A stretch of 64,000 nucleotides of DNA from Pseudomonadota bacterium. GTDB lineage: Bacteria > Pseudomonadota > Gammaproteobacteria > Xanthomonadales > Xanthomonadaceae. The stretch lies in contig JAFEFT010000036.1 of the NCBI GenBank assembly GCA_018240435.1, positions 31,028-95,027 on the forward strand. The letters run 5' to 3'. Both the position numbers and the translations under genes were made by a program. Numbering within the stretch: the first letter of the stretch is position 1; each line of letters starts with the position of its first letter. A model generated the notes under the pieces. The model ran no database searches and was not told the DNA's origin. It worked only from the letters and a program-made list of their open reading frames with translations. Positions 1-9,547 of this stretch are shown here, in pieces.

Positions 1-68
1 GGCGCGGAGCGCCGGATGAGGGGCTGTCGGCGCGTGGATGTGGCGGGTTCTGCGACCCCTCACCCCAA

Positions 69-91
69 CCCCTCTCCCGGTGGGAGAGGGG
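69..91. repeat. Short hairpin repeat
   Basis: A perfect inverted repeat with 10-bp arms (cccctctccc and gggagagggg) around a 3-base loop. It resembles the dispersed intergenic hairpins common in xanthomonads. Bases 1-180 hold no gene I can support. Confidence 0.6.
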
Positions 92-180
92 CTTTCGTTC
101 CCCGCCTGCCGGAGAAAGAGGGATATGGACGCCGTCACCCCCCACTCACCAACAGTCCACTGTCCACCGACAACCTTCTG

Positions 181-411
<231 letters not shown>

Positions 412-425
<14 letters not shown>

Positions 426-990
426 TCGGCGGCCCGCCCTGCAACGCCGGCCAGGCGGCGCGCAGATAACCGTAGCCCGATGCCAGGGTCAGGGCGGCGG
501 CGGCGCCCAACAGGATCTCGCCCACCAGCAACGTCGGCATGCCCAGCAGCGAATCGCCGTAGAGCAGCAGACTGATCGCGACCATCTGCACGATCGTCTT
601 CATCTTGCCCAGCCATTTCACCTTGACCTTGCGTGCCTCGCCGACCGCGGCCATCCATTCGCGCAGGGCGGAAATGGCGATCTCGCGGCCGATGATGACG
701 ATCGCCATCACCGTCATCAGATGGGTGGGGTGCATCTCGACGATCAACAGCAGGGCGACGGTGACGGCGAGTTTGTCGGCGACCGGGTCGAGGAAGGCGC
801 CGAACGCGGAGAACTGGTTGAAGCGGCGCGCGATCCAGCCATCGGCCCAGTCGGTGAGCGCGCCGACCACGAATACCAGCGCCGCCGCCAGATGCGACCA
901 GCGATGCGGCGGCAGGTAGACGATCGCCACCAGCACCGGCACCAGCAGGATGCGGAACAAGGTGAGGATGGTGGCAAAGGTCATCTTCAT
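412..990 (-). CDS. pgsA: CDP-diacylglycerol--glycerol-3-phosphate 3-phosphatidyltransferase
   Basis: This 192-residue integral membrane enzyme makes phosphatidylglycerol-phosphate from CDP-diacylglycerol and glycerol-3-phosphate, the first committed step to phosphatidylglycerol and cardiolipin. The CDP-alcohol phosphatidyltransferase signature D-x2-D-G-x2-A-R-x8-G-x3-D-x3-D is complete, beginning at DWADGWIAR near residue 47, and several hydrophobic segments follow. The length is normal for the family. Its ATG overlaps the uvrC stop by 4 bases (ATGA), so the two are probably co-transcribed. The C-terminus (TQDG) is encoded by heptamer repeat units, so the last residues are probably not ancestral. 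Confidence 0.93.
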
Positions 991-2846
991 CGCCGCGCCG
1001 CCTGCGCCGGGCCGCTTTCCGTGACGCCATGAAGGGCTGCGTAGATGCGGCCGGCAAGGGCGGCATCGATGCCGGCGACGCGGGCGATGTCCTCGACGGC
1101 GGCGTTCTTGATGCCGACCAGGCCACCGAAATGGCGCAGCAGGCTGGCGCGCCGGCGCGGGCCGATGCCGGGGATCTGCTCCAGCGTGCTGGTCTGCCGC
1201 ACCTTCTGGCGGCGGCCGCGATGGCCGCTGATGGCAAAACGGTGCGATTCGTCGCGCAACTGCTGGATCAGCTGCAATGCCGGCGATTCGTTGCCGGGCC
1301 GCAGCGTGCGGCCATCGCGCAGCAGCAAGGTCTCCTCGCCCGGCCGGCGATCCTCGCCCTTGGCCACGCCCAGCAACTCCACGCCCTGCACCGCCAGATC
1401 GGTCAACACCTCGACGGCTTGGCGCAGCTGCCCTTGCCCGCCGTCGATCAGCAGCACGTCGGGCAACACGACATCGGCCGGACCGGCTTGCCGGAAGCGC
1501 CGTTCCAGCGCCTGCCGCATCGCCGCGAAATCGTCGCCGGGGGTGATGCCGGCGATGTTGAAGCGCCGATACTGCGCCCGCACCGGGCCGTCACCGTCGA
1601 ACACCACGCACGAGGCCACGGTGGCCTCGCCCATGGTGTGGCTGATGTCGAAACATTCCATGCGTCGCGGCGGCGCCGCCAGGCCGAGCAACTGCTGCAA
1701 CGATTGCAGCCGCGCCCGTTGGCTGGCGCTGCTGCCCAGCTGTTGCGCCAGCGCCAGTTCGGCATTGCGCCGGGCCAAATCGAGATAACGCGCACGATCG
1801 CCGCGCACCGCCAGCTTCAACTCGATGCGGTGGCCGGCTTGCTCCGACAGCGCCTCGACCAGCCATTCGGCATCGGCCGGCGCGTGACTGAGCACGATCT
1901 CGCGTGGTGGCGGCTGCTCGCCGTAATACTGGGCGAGGAAGGCTGCCAGCACTTCGTCTTCGGCGGTGGCGCCGTTGAGCTTGGGAAAGAACGAACGCGT
2001 GCCCTGATTCATGCCGTCGCGGAACGACAGCAACAGCACGCAGGCGACACCTTGCGCCAGCGCGCAGGCGAGCACGTCCATCGCGGCGATGTCGCCATCG
2101 ACGTACTGCCGCGCCTGCACATGCCGGATCGCCGCCAGCAGGTCGCGCAGGCGCGCCGCCTCCTCGAACGCCAACGCCGCGCTGGCCTGCTCCATCTGCG
2201 CGGTCAGCTCGCCGGTGAGCACGTCGCTGCGGCCTTCGAGCAGCAAGGTCGCCTGCCGTACCGACTCGGCGTAGGCCGCCGCGTCGATCAAGCCCACGCA
2301 CGGCGCGCTGCAACGCCCGATCTGGTACTGCAGGCAAGGCCGGCTGCGGTTGCGAAACACGCTGTCCTCGCAGGTACGCAGCTTGAACAGCTTGACCATC
2401 GCATCGATCGTTTCGCGCACCGCGCCGACGCTGGTGTACGGCCCGAAATGGCGCCCGCCCTCGCGGCGCGGGCCGCGATGCAGGCCCAGCCGCGGCGATG
2501 GCCCGCCGCCCAGCACGATGTACGGATAACTCTTGTCGTCGCGCAACAGCACGTTGTAACGCGGCTTGAGCGACTTGATGAGCTGGTTTTCCAGCAGCAA
2601 CGCCTCGCCGGCGGTGCGGGTGGCAGTGACCTCGATGGCGGCGATCTGCGCCACCATCGCCGCGACCCGCGGCGGGTGTTCGCCCTGGTTGAAGTAGCTG
2701 GAAACGCGCGCCTTCAGCGAAGCGGCCTTGCCGACATACAGCAGCCCGCCGTCGGAGGCGAACATGCGATAGACGCCTGGGGCGGTGGTCAGGCGGCGGG
2801 CGAACTGCTTGCCGTCGAAGGGTGCGGGTGGCTCGTCGGGCGTCAT
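987..2846 (-). CDS. uvrC: UvrABC excinuclease subunit C
   Basis: UvrC makes the 3' and 5' incisions around a DNA lesion after UvrA and UvrB have loaded. All expected parts are seen in 619 residues. There is an N-terminal GIY-YIG nuclease (APGVYRMF then LLYVGK, about residues 17-50) and a cysteine-containing stretch (CLQYQIGRCSAPC). A UvrB-interacting UVR motif lies near residues 205-240, and the RNase H-like nuclease half contains MECFDISH. Tandem helix-hairpin-helix motifs (IPGIGPRRRASLL) sit at the C-terminus. It overlaps pgsA downstream and the NHL-repeat gene upstream by 4 bases each, as in an operon. The pgsA-uvrC neighbourhood is common in gammaproteobacteria. Confidence 0.97.
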   Translation of the reverse strand: MTPDEPPAPFDGKQFARRLTTAPGVYRMFASDGGLLYVGKAASLKARVSSYFNQGEHPPRVAAMVAQIAAIEVTATRTAGEALLLENQLIKSLKPRYNVLLRDDKSYPYIVLGGGPSPRLGLHRGPRREGGRHFGPYTSVGAVRETIDAMVKLFKLRTCEDSVFRNRSRPCLQYQIGRCSAPCVGLIDAAAYAESVRQATLLLEGRSDVLTGELTAQMEQASAALAFEEAARLRDLLAAIRHVQARQYVDGDIAAMDVLACALAQGVACVLLLSFRDGMNQGTRSFFPKLNGATAEDEVLAAFLAQYYGEQPPPREIVLSHAPADAEWLVEALSEQAGHRIELKLAVRGDRARYLDLARRNAELALAQQLGSSASQRARLQSLQQLLGLAAPPRRMECFDISHTMGEATVASCVVFDGDGPVRAQYRRFNIAGITPGDDFAAMRQALERRFRQAGPADVVLPDVLLIDGGQGQLRQAVEVLTDLAVQGVELLGVAKGEDRRPGEETLLLRDGRTLRPGNESPALQLIQQLRDESHRFAISGHRGRRQKVRQTSTLEQIPGIGPRRRASLLRHFGGLVGIKNAAVEDIARVAGIDAALAGRIYAALHGVTESGPAQAARR

Positions 2847-4261
2847 TCGCCCACCGGCAGACGACGGGTGGCGCCGCTGGCGATGTCCACCCGCAGGATT
2901 TCATGGGCGTGGGTGTTGGCGATCCACAACGCGCCGCCATGGGCGGCGATGGCGGCCGGGCATTCGAGTTTGGCCGACACCTCCAGCCGCGACACCTCGC
3001 TGCCGCCGAGCTTGAGCTTGAGGATCTGGTTGTTGTAGCTGTCGACGACCCACAGGTTGGCCGTGTCCGGATCCTTGGCCACCGCCAGCGGATATTGCAT
3101 CCTGGTATCCAGGCGGGTGCCGGCGGCGTTGCCGAATTCGAACAGGCCCTGCCCCAGCAGCGTTTGCACGCGCCCGGTACCGGTTTGCAGGCTGCGCAAG
3201 GCCGAAGCGCCCGAATCGACGACGTACAGCATCAATTGCGCCAGTGCCAGCCCCGCTGGTTGCGCGAACGCGGCCGCCTCACCATCGCCGTCGGTCAACG
3301 CCAGTTCGCCCGAACCGGCGACGAACGACAGCGTGTTGCGGCTGCGATCGTACATCCAGATCTGGTTGTTGCCGGCCAGCGCCACGTACACGCGATCGTC
3401 GCCGGCGGCCACCGTCCACGGCTGGCTCAGGCTGATCCGGCGACCCAGATCGAGGGCGCCGCCGGCCGGCTGCCCGGCGCGGCCGGTGCCGACGATGGTG
3501 AGCACGTCGCCGTCGACCACGCGCACCCGCCGCAGGGCATTGTTGCCGGTATCGGCGACGAACAGGATGTCGCGCGACAACGAGATGCCGCGCGGATTGC
3601 GGAATGCCGCCGAATGGATGGTGCCGTCGTTGAATTCGGCCGCGCCGGTGCCGATATGGCGCAGCACGCGGCCCTCGCGCGAGCATTCGAGGATCTGGTG
3701 ATGGCCGCTGTCGGCGACGTACAGATAGTTGTCGTTGACCGCGATGCCGGCGGGGAACGCCAGCGCCATCTGCCGCTCGATCGGATTGAGCGCCGGCAGC
3801 AAGGATTCTTCCAGCGCCAGCCCGCCCTGCTCGACCAGTTGCGTGACATGGCCTTCGAGCTGGTCACGATGCAGGTCGCCGACGACCACCGCATGGGTGC
3901 GGCCATCGGGATCGACCACCACCGCCGTCGGCCACGCGCCGACGCCGTAATGCTGCCAGGTGACGAAATCCGGGTCGTGGACGACGCGCACGCCGGCGTC
4001 GATCTGCGCGCAGGTCTTGCGCACGAGGCGCGGATTGCGCTCGGCATCGAACTTCGGGCAATGCACGGCGATCACCTGCAATGCGCCGGCGTATTTTTTC
4101 TGCAGATAGCGCAAATCATCCATCAGGTTGCGGCAATACGCCGAACCGGCGCTCCAGAACGCGATGATGATGACGTAGCCGCGCAAGGCGTGCAGCGTGA
4201 CCGGATCGCAGTTGATCCACTCGACGGCCTGGGTGAGTTCCGGGGCGGGGGTGTTGACCAT
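2843..4261 (-). CDS. Thioredoxin-like/NHL-repeat protein
   Basis: The 472-residue product has an N-terminal thioredoxin-like domain (about 1-150) and then a six-bladed NHL-type beta-propeller. Repeated phrases such as VNDNYLYVADSGHHQILE and LFVADTGNNALRRV mark the blades. This is the architecture of the NHLRC2 family. At the redox site the protein reads FWSAGSAYC where relatives carry a CxxC, so only the second cysteine remains. A classical disulfide reductase activity is therefore doubtful. No signal peptide is evident, suggesting a cytoplasmic protein. It sits between uvrC (4-base overlap) and the phosphatase gene (36-bp gap). Its substrate or partner is unknown. Confidence 0.8.
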   Translation of the reverse strand: MVNTPAPELTQAVEWINCDPVTLHALRGYVIIIAFWSAGSAYCRNLMDDLRYLQKKYAGALQVIAVHCPKFDAERNPRLVRKTCAQIDAGVRVVHDPDFVTWQHYGVGAWPTAVVVDPDGRTHAVVVGDLHRDQLEGHVTQLVEQGGLALEESLLPALNPIERQMALAFPAGIAVNDNYLYVADSGHHQILECSREGRVLRHIGTGAAEFNDGTIHSAAFRNPRGISLSRDILFVADTGNNALRRVRVVDGDVLTIVGTGRAGQPAGGALDLGRRISLSQPWTVAAGDDRVYVALAGNNQIWMYDRSRNTLSFVAGSGELALTDGDGEAAAFAQPAGLALAQLMLYVVDSGASALRSLQTGTGRVQTLLGQGLFEFGNAAGTRLDTRMQYPLAVAKDPDTANLWVVDSYNNQILKLKLGGSEVSRLEVSAKLECPAAIAAHGGALWIANTHAHEILRVDIASGATRRLPVGE

Positions 4262-4297
4262 GGCGTAGTCCGGGTCGCGAAGGGCCTGCGACGGCCA

Positions 4298-4771
4298 TTA
4301 TGCCGGTTGCCGGAGCTTTCCGAGCATCGCCTCGGTGGCCTTGTCGATCAGGCGGTAGACCTTGCCGAAATCCTCGTCGCTGCCACCGTAGGGGTCGGGG
4401 ACCTCGGCCTTGGCGCCCTGCCCCGCCCAGGCCAGCACCAGCGCGATGCGCGGCCACACCGAGCGCGGCGCCAGTGCGTGCAGTGCCTTGAGGTTGGCAC
4501 GGTCGGCGCAGAGGATCCAATCGAAGGTGGCGAAATCCTGCTGCGTCACCTGGCGGGCGCGCAGGTTTTGGATGTCGATGCCGTGCGCGGCACAGACGTC
4601 GATCGCCTCCGGCTCGGGCGGCTTGCCGACGTGCCATGGACCCAGCCCGGCCGAATCGATGCTGATGCGATCGCCCAGCCCGGCGGCGGCGAGCTTGTGC
4701 CGCAGCACGCCTTCGAGCATCGGCGAACGACAGATGTTGCCCATGCAGACGAACAGGATGCGGGTGCTCAT
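4298..4771 (-). CDS. Low-molecular-weight protein-tyrosine phosphatase
   Basis: The 157-residue product starts with the P-loop [10 protein letters not shown] (Cys-x5-Arg, residues 9-15), the catalytic signature of low-molecular-weight tyrosine phosphatases. It carries the general-acid loop DPYGG near residue 126. The ATG at 4769-4771 overlaps the kdsB stop (ATGA), which fixes the start although the frame stays open further upstream. In gammaproteobacteria this gene often lies beside kdsB. Relatives dephosphorylate tyrosine kinases that control polysaccharide export, but no such kinase is in this window, so the target here is unknown. Confidence 0.92.
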   Translation of the reverse strand: MSTRILFVCMGNICRSPMLEGVLRHKLAAAGLGDRISIDSAGLGPWHVGKPPEPEAIDVCAAHGIDIQNLRARQVTQQDFATFDWILCADRANLKALHALAPRSVWPRIALVLAWAGQGAKAEVPDPYGGSDEDFGKVYRLIDKATEAMLGKLRQPA

Positions 4772-5550
4772 GAATGGCTGGCCAGATGGGTCAAGGTGTG
4801 TTCGGCGCGCAGCAGGTCGGCTTCGGTATCGACGCCGGGCGGGAACGGCGCCGGCGTCAGCGCCACCGCGATGCGCAGGCCGGCTTCGAGCACGCGCAGC
4901 TGCTCCAGCGATTCGATCCGCTCCAGGCGTCCCGGCGGCATCGCCGCGAAGCGGCGCAGGAAGTCGGCACGATAGGCGTAGATGCCGATGTGCCGCAGCC
5001 AACCGTCGGCAAGGCCGCCGACCCGCTCGCGGGCGAAGCGGTCGCGATCCCAGGGCAACGGCGCCCGGCTGAAATAAAGGGCATCGCCACGGGCCGTGCG
5101 CACGATCTTCACCGCGTTGGGATCGAACAAGGTGGCGATGTCGGTGATGGGTTCGGCCAGCGTCGCCATCGCCGCCCCCGATGCGGCCAGCGTCGCGGCT
5201 ACCGCGCGAATGCCATCGGGCGGCGCGAACGGCTCGTCGCCTTGCAGGTTGACGACGATGCGCGCGTCGTCCCAGCCGCACAGGGCGGCGCATTCGGCGA
5301 GCCGGTCGGTGCCCGAGGCGTGATCGGATCGCGTCATGCAGACGCGGACGCCGCGACCGGCCAGCGCCTCGGCGATGCGGGCATGATCGGTGGCGACCAC
5401 CACCTCGTCGGCACCGGCGGCCTGCGCACGGCGCACCACATGCAGCAGCAACGGCTCGCCGCCGAGCTGGCGCAGCGGTTTGCCCGGCAATCGGCTGGCG
5501 CCCATCCGGGCCGGAATGGCGACGACGAAACGCAGCGGCGACTCGCTCAT
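4768..5550 (-). CDS. kdsB: 3-deoxy-manno-octulosonate cytidylyltransferase
   Basis: KdsB activates Kdo with CTP to give CMP-Kdo, the donor for the inner core of lipopolysaccharide. The 260-residue protein opens with the nucleotide-binding motif [15 protein letters not shown] and contains NLQGDEPF and the RHIGIYAYR stretch typical of the family. The start at 5548-5550 is chosen because it overlaps the lpxK stop (ATGA) and matches family length; the frame upstream is open but unrelated. It belongs to a run of envelope genes (msbA, lpxK, kdsB) that supply lipid A and core precursors. Confidence 0.96.
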   Translation of the reverse strand: MSESPLRFVVAIPARMGASRLPGKPLRQLGGEPLLLHVVRRAQAAGADEVVVATDHARIAEALAGRGVRVCMTRSDHASGTDRLAECAALCGWDDARIVVNLQGDEPFAPPDGIRAVAATLAASGAAMATLAEPITDIATLFDPNAVKIVRTARGDALYFSRAPLPWDRDRFARERVGGLADGWLRHIGIYAYRADFLRRFAAMPPGRLERIESLEQLRVLEAGLRIAVALTPAPFPPGVDTEADLLRAEHTLTHLASHS

Positions 5551-6578
5551 GCCCTGCCTCGATGTTGCTGCGCGTCGATTCGGGCCGGCACCAGATCGCG
5601 GCTGGCGAGCAAGGCATCGACGCGCGCCAGCAACGACGGCGTGCAGCGCGCCTGCACTGGCAGGTACCAGCTGTCGGCCGGCGCCAGGGCGGCGCATTTC
5701 ACCCAATCCTTCTCGGTCATCACGATCGGCAAGCGTTCGGCAAAGTGCAGATTGTCGGCGACGTAGGCGTGATGGTCGGTGAACGGATGCTCGATCACTT
5801 CCAGCCCGGCCGCACGCAGTCGTTCGAAGAAACGCCTTGGATGGCCGATCCCGGCCAGCGCATGCACGCGCCGGCGGCGCCACGACGCCAGCGGTTCGCG
5901 CCGGCCGTCGGCAGCGTGCAGATCGTCGCCGGCCAGCACGAAGGCTGGCTCGTCATCGCCGCCGTCGCCAGCAACGGCGCTGCGGTGGAGCACGCGCAAA
6001 TCGATGCCGGCGCGCGGCGGCTCGCGCAGCGGCCCGGCCGGCAGCAGCCGGCCATTGCCGTAACCACGCTGCGCATCGACCACTTCGATCTCCAGCTCGC
6101 GATGCAGGCGCGCGTGCTGCAGGCCGTCGTCGGCGATCACGATGTCGCAACCCAGCGCCACCGCGCGCCGCGCTGCCGCCACCCGGTCGGCGGCGACCAC
6201 CACCAGCACGCCGGTACGACGCGCGATCAGCACCGGCTCGTCGCCGCCAGCGGCCGGCTCGGTGTCGACACCCACCTCGACCAGCCCGCGCGACCGTCGC
6301 CCGTAGCCGCGACTGACCACCCCCGGCGACCATCCGGCCTGCGCCAGATGTTCGACCAGCGCGATCACCAGCGGCGTCTTGCCGCTGCCACCGACGGTGA
6401 GATTGCCGACCACGAGCACCGGCGCGCCAACGCGCTCGCGGCGCAGCCAGCCACGGCGATAAGCGGCACGGCGCAGGCCGCTGACGCCGCCGTACAGCGC
6501 TGCCAGCGCGCGCAGGCCCAAACCGGGCGCGCGATCGCCATACCAGACCGCCGTCAACCACTGTGCCAGCGAACTCAC
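5547..6578 (-). CDS. lpxK: Tetraacyldisaccharide 4'-kinase
   Basis: LpxK phosphorylates the 4' position of the lipid A disaccharide at the inner membrane, giving lipid IVA. The 343-residue protein has an N-terminal hydrophobic segment and a P-loop of the form [13 protein letters not shown] near residue 58. The family motif ADDGLQH follows further in. Length is normal. It overlaps kdsB and msbA by 4 bases each. Linkage of msbA and lpxK is classical and couples lipid A completion to its flipping across the membrane. Confidence 0.96.
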   Translation of the reverse strand: MSSLAQWLTAVWYGDRAPGLGLRALAALYGGVSGLRRAAYRRGWLRRERVGAPVLVVGNLTVGGSGKTPLVIALVEHLAQAGWSPGVVSRGYGRRSRGLVEVGVDTEPAAGGDEPVLIARRTGVLVVVAADRVAAARRAVALGCDIVIADDGLQHARLHRELEIEVVDAQRGYGNGRLLPAGPLREPPRAGIDLRVLHRSAVAGDGGDDEPAFVLAGDDLHAADGRREPLASWRRRRVHALAGIGHPRRFFERLRAAGLEVIEHPFTDHHAYVADNLHFAERLPIVMTEKDWVKCAALAPADSWYLPVQARCTPSLLARVDALLASRDLVPARIDAQQHRGRA

Positions 6579-8341
6579 GGCGTCGGCGATTCGCGAAATT
6601 GCATCCGATGCAGATGCGCGTACAACCCGCCTTGCGCCAGCAACTGCGCATGCGTGCCCTGCTCCACCAGCCGGCCTTCGTCGAGCACCAGCACCTGATC
6701 GGCATGCTCGATGGTCGACAGCCGATGCGCGATCACCAGCGTGGTGCGATCGGGGATCAGCCGTTCGAGCGCGTCCTGCACCAGCCGCTCGGACTCGTTG
6801 TCGAGCGCGGCGGTCGCCTCGTCGAGGATCAGGATCGGCGCATCCTTGAGGATGGCGCGCGCGATCGCCAGGCGCTGTCGCTGGCCGCCCGAAAGCAGAC
6901 CGCCGTTCTCGCCGATGCCGCTGTCGAGCCCTTGCGGCAGTTTGTCGATGAACTCGCGGGCATTGGCGGCATCGGCCGCCCGGCCGATCGCCTCGCGGCT
7001 GGCGCCGGATTGATCGCCACAGGCGATGTTGGCGGCCACCGAGTCGTCGAACAGCATCACCCGTTGCCCGACCAGCGCGATCTGCCGGCGCAGATCGGCC
7101 AGCGGGTATTCGGCCAGCGGCACGCCATCGAGGGTGACGCGGCCGTTGTCGGGCTCGTAGAAGCGCGGAATCAGCCGCACCAGCGAAGTCTTGCCGCTGC
7201 CGGAGCGGCCGACGATGGCGGTGACGGTGCCAGGCCGGGCGGTGAAGCTGACATCACTCAGCGCGGCACTTGCCTGGCCCTCGTAACGCAGGCCGACATG
7301 GTCGAACACCAGTTCGCCACGGGCGCGCGCCAGCGGCTTGCGGCCCTCGTCGCGCTCCTCGGGCTGGTCGAGCAGGCCGAAGATGTGCTGGCTGGCGGCG
7401 ATGCCGCGCTGGATCGCACTTTGCACATTGGTCATCCGCCGCAGCGACGGAATCAGCGCCATCATCGCCAGCATCAGCGAGACGAACTGGCCGGCATTCA
7501 TGCGCCCGGCCAAGGCCTCGTGGCCGGCCAGGAACAGGATCAGTGCCAGCGCGATCGCGCCGACCATCTGCACCAGCGACGAGGAAATCCCGCGGGTCAG
7601 TTCGATCTTCACGTTCAGGCGCAGATTGCGATTGGCCAAACCGTCGTAATGCGCGATCTGGGTGGTGCGAGCGCCGTAGATGCGCACTTCCTGATGGCCG
7701 GCCAGGGTCTGCTCGGCCGACTGCGCCATCTGCGCCACACCATCTTGCACGCCGCGATTCAGGCGCCGATAGCGCTTGCTCACCACCCGCATGATGGTGG
7801 CGATCAGCGGCGCCATCACCAGCACGCCCAAGGTCACCAGCGCGCTGTTCCAGATCATCACCGCCAGCAACGAGATCGTGGTCAGGGTGTCGGTGACGAT
7901 GATCTTGATCGCCTCGGTGCTGGCCTGCGCCACCTGTTCGGTGTCGTAGTTCAGTCGCGACACCAGATGCGGCACCGGAACCTGGTCGAAGGCGGTGCAC
8001 GGCAAGCGCAGGTACTTGGCGAGCATCGCCTGGCGCAGGTCGCGGACGATGCTGCGGCCGGCACGCGCCATGCCGTAATCGGTGGACAAGGTGGCGAGGC
8101 CGCGCAGCAGGAACAGGCCGAGGATGGCCAGCGGCAGCAGCAGGCTCAGATGGCGGTCGCGATTGATGAAGGTCTCGTTCACCACCGGCTTCATCATCGC
8201 CGTGAAGGCGCCGGCGGCGGCGGCTTCGAGCACCATGCCGATACCGGCCATCGCCAGCAACGGCCAGTACGGGCGCGCGTAGCCCAGCAGCCGTCGGTAG
8301 GTCTGCCAGGGCGACGGCGCGGCGCCGGCGGCCTGGTTCAC
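6575..8341 (-). CDS. msbA: Lipid A export ABC transporter ATP-binding/permease protein
   Basis: MsbA flips core-lipid A from the inner to the outer leaflet of the inner membrane. The 588-residue half-transporter has six predicted membrane spans in its first 320 residues, then a nucleotide-binding domain. That domain shows Walker A (GRSGSGKTS), the ABC signature (LSGGQRQRLAIARA), Walker B (ILILDEATAALD) and a switch histidine (IAHRLST). It overlaps lpxK downstream and exbD upstream by 4 bases. The size and motifs are typical, and nothing suggests damage. Confidence 0.96.
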   Translation of the reverse strand: MNQAAGAAPSPWQTYRRLLGYARPYWPLLAMAGIGMVLEAAAAGAFTAMMKPVVNETFINRDRHLSLLLPLAILGLFLLRGLATLSTDYGMARAGRSIVRDLRQAMLAKYLRLPCTAFDQVPVPHLVSRLNYDTEQVAQASTEAIKIIVTDTLTTISLLAVMIWNSALVTLGVLVMAPLIATIMRVVSKRYRRLNRGVQDGVAQMAQSAEQTLAGHQEVRIYGARTTQIAHYDGLANRNLRLNVKIELTRGISSSLVQMVGAIALALILFLAGHEALAGRMNAGQFVSLMLAMMALIPSLRRMTNVQSAIQRGIAASQHIFGLLDQPEERDEGRKPLARARGELVFDHVGLRYEGQASAALSDVSFTARPGTVTAIVGRSGSGKTSLVRLIPRFYEPDNGRVTLDGVPLAEYPLADLRRQIALVGQRVMLFDDSVAANIACGDQSGASREAIGRAADAANAREFIDKLPQGLDSGIGENGGLLSGGQRQRLAIARAILKDAPILILDEATAALDNESERLVQDALERLIPDRTTLVIAHRLSTIEHADQVLVLDEGRLVEQGTHAQLLAQGGLYAHLHRMQFRESPTP

Positions 8342-8763
8342 CGCTTCGTTTCCGGCGCGGTGGCGATGGAGAGCTTCTCGAAGCCGAGCTCGCCCAGCGC
8401 CTCCATCGCCGTCACCACCGCCTGATGCTGGGTACGGGCATCGACCGTGAGCACCACCGGCAAGTCGCGACGGCTGCCGGCAGCGCGGGTGATCGCCGCG
8501 CGCAGGCTGGCGAGGTCACGGCTGGCGATCTGCTGCTGGCCGACGTAGTAATGGCCCTCGGCGTCGATGGTGATGCTCACCTTCGCCACCTGCTGCGCGC
8601 TCTGCGGCGCATTGGCCTGCGGCAGTTGCAGCTTCAGGCCACTATGCCTGTTGAAACTCGTCGTGACGACGAGAAAGATGATCAGGCAGAACACCACGTC
8701 GACCAGCGAGACCAGGTTGATCTCGGGCTCGTCCAGCCCCGGGCCGCTGCCGCCGAACTTCAC
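8338..8763 (-). CDS. exbD: ExbD/TolR-type biopolymer transport protein
   Basis: A 141-residue single-span protein of the ExbD/TolR family. The membrane segment (LVSLVDVVFCLIIFLVVTT) includes the conserved proton-pathway aspartate. A periplasmic domain of about 100 residues follows. I choose the GTG at 8761-8763, which overlaps the exbB stop as GTGA; an open frame runs further upstream, but it lies inside exbB. With ExbB it forms the proton-driven motor that energises TonB-dependent or similar transport. No tonB is adjacent, so a dedicated role next to msbA, as seen in other xanthomonads, is an inference. Confidence 0.92.
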   Translation of the reverse strand: MKFGGSGPGLDEPEINLVSLVDVVFCLIIFLVVTTSFNRHSGLKLQLPQANAPQSAQQVAKVSITIDAEGHYYVGQQQIASRDLASLRAAITRAAGSRRDLPVVLTVDARTQHQAVVTAMEALGELGFEKLSIATAPETKR

Positions 8764-9437
8764 GACTGCACCCCGCGCACCGCCGCCGGCACCACGGCCG
8801 GTGCGACGGCAACATCGGACGCGTTCGCCTGCCGATTGGGCTCGGACAAGGTATCGAGCAGGGCCATCGCCTGCTGTTCCATCTCCACCACGTAATCGGC
8901 GATGCGCCCGCGCAGGTAACGGTGGAACAGCAGCGCCGGGATCGCCAGGCACAGGCCGCCGGCGGTGGAAATCAGCGCCTGGCCAATGCCGCCGGCGAGC
9001 TGGTTGGCATCACCGATGCCCTTTTCGAGGATCTCCAGAAACATCCGGATCATGCCCATCACGGTGCCGAGCAACCCCAGCAGCGGCCCGACCGAGGCGA
9101 TCGAACCGAGCATGTTCATGAACCGCTCCATGCGATGCACGACGTGGCGGCCGACATCCTCGACGCGTTCCTTGATCTGCTCGCGCGGGCGATCGCGCAC
9201 GTCCAGCGCCGCCGCCAGCAACTCGCCCAGCGGCGAGTTCTCGCGCAACGCCTCGATGTGCGCCGGATCGAGCTGGCGCGTCGCCGCCCACTCGCGCACG
9301 TCGCGACCCAGCCCCGGCGGCAGCACCGCCTTGCGGCGCAACGTCCAGAAGCGCTCGACGATGATCGCCAGGGCGACGATCGACAACACCACGATCGGCA
9401 GCATCACCCAGCCGCCGGCTTTCAGAAATTCCAGCAC
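8760..9437 (-). CDS. exbB: MotA/TolQ/ExbB proton channel family protein
   Basis: This 225-residue inner membrane protein has an N-terminal span, a cytoplasmic loop and two C-terminal spans in the conserved MotA/TolQ/ExbB block. That block contains GPLLGLLGTVMGMI and ALISTAGGLCLAIPALLF. It starts the overlapping run exbB-exbD-msbA-lpxK-kdsB. A 110-bp gap separates it from acnD, so the promoter of the run is probably there. ExbB versus TolQ cannot be settled from sequence alone; lack of nearby tol genes favours ExbB. Confidence 0.92.
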   Translation of the reverse strand: MLEFLKAGGWVMLPIVVLSIVALAIIVERFWTLRRKAVLPPGLGRDVREWAATRQLDPAHIEALRENSPLGELLAAALDVRDRPREQIKERVEDVGRHVVHRMERFMNMLGSIASVGPLLGLLGTVMGMIRMFLEILEKGIGDANQLAGGIGQALISTAGGLCLAIPALLFHRYLRGRIADYVVEMEQQAMALLDTLSEPNRQANASDVAVAPAVVPAAVRGVQS

Positions 9438-9547
9438 GCGCTCACCTCGGCTCCGCGCCGGCCCCCGAACCGGCTTCGATCGCTAGTCTAGCAGCGTGCC
9501 GGCTGCGACTTGGCGAACTCGCCGCACGCCGGCCGCCGCCGCGAGTC

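Noticed and set aside
1029..6698. Very long plus-strand frames opposite the envelope operon
   Set aside because: They mirror GC-rich genes on the minus strand, have no family pattern and no start sites.
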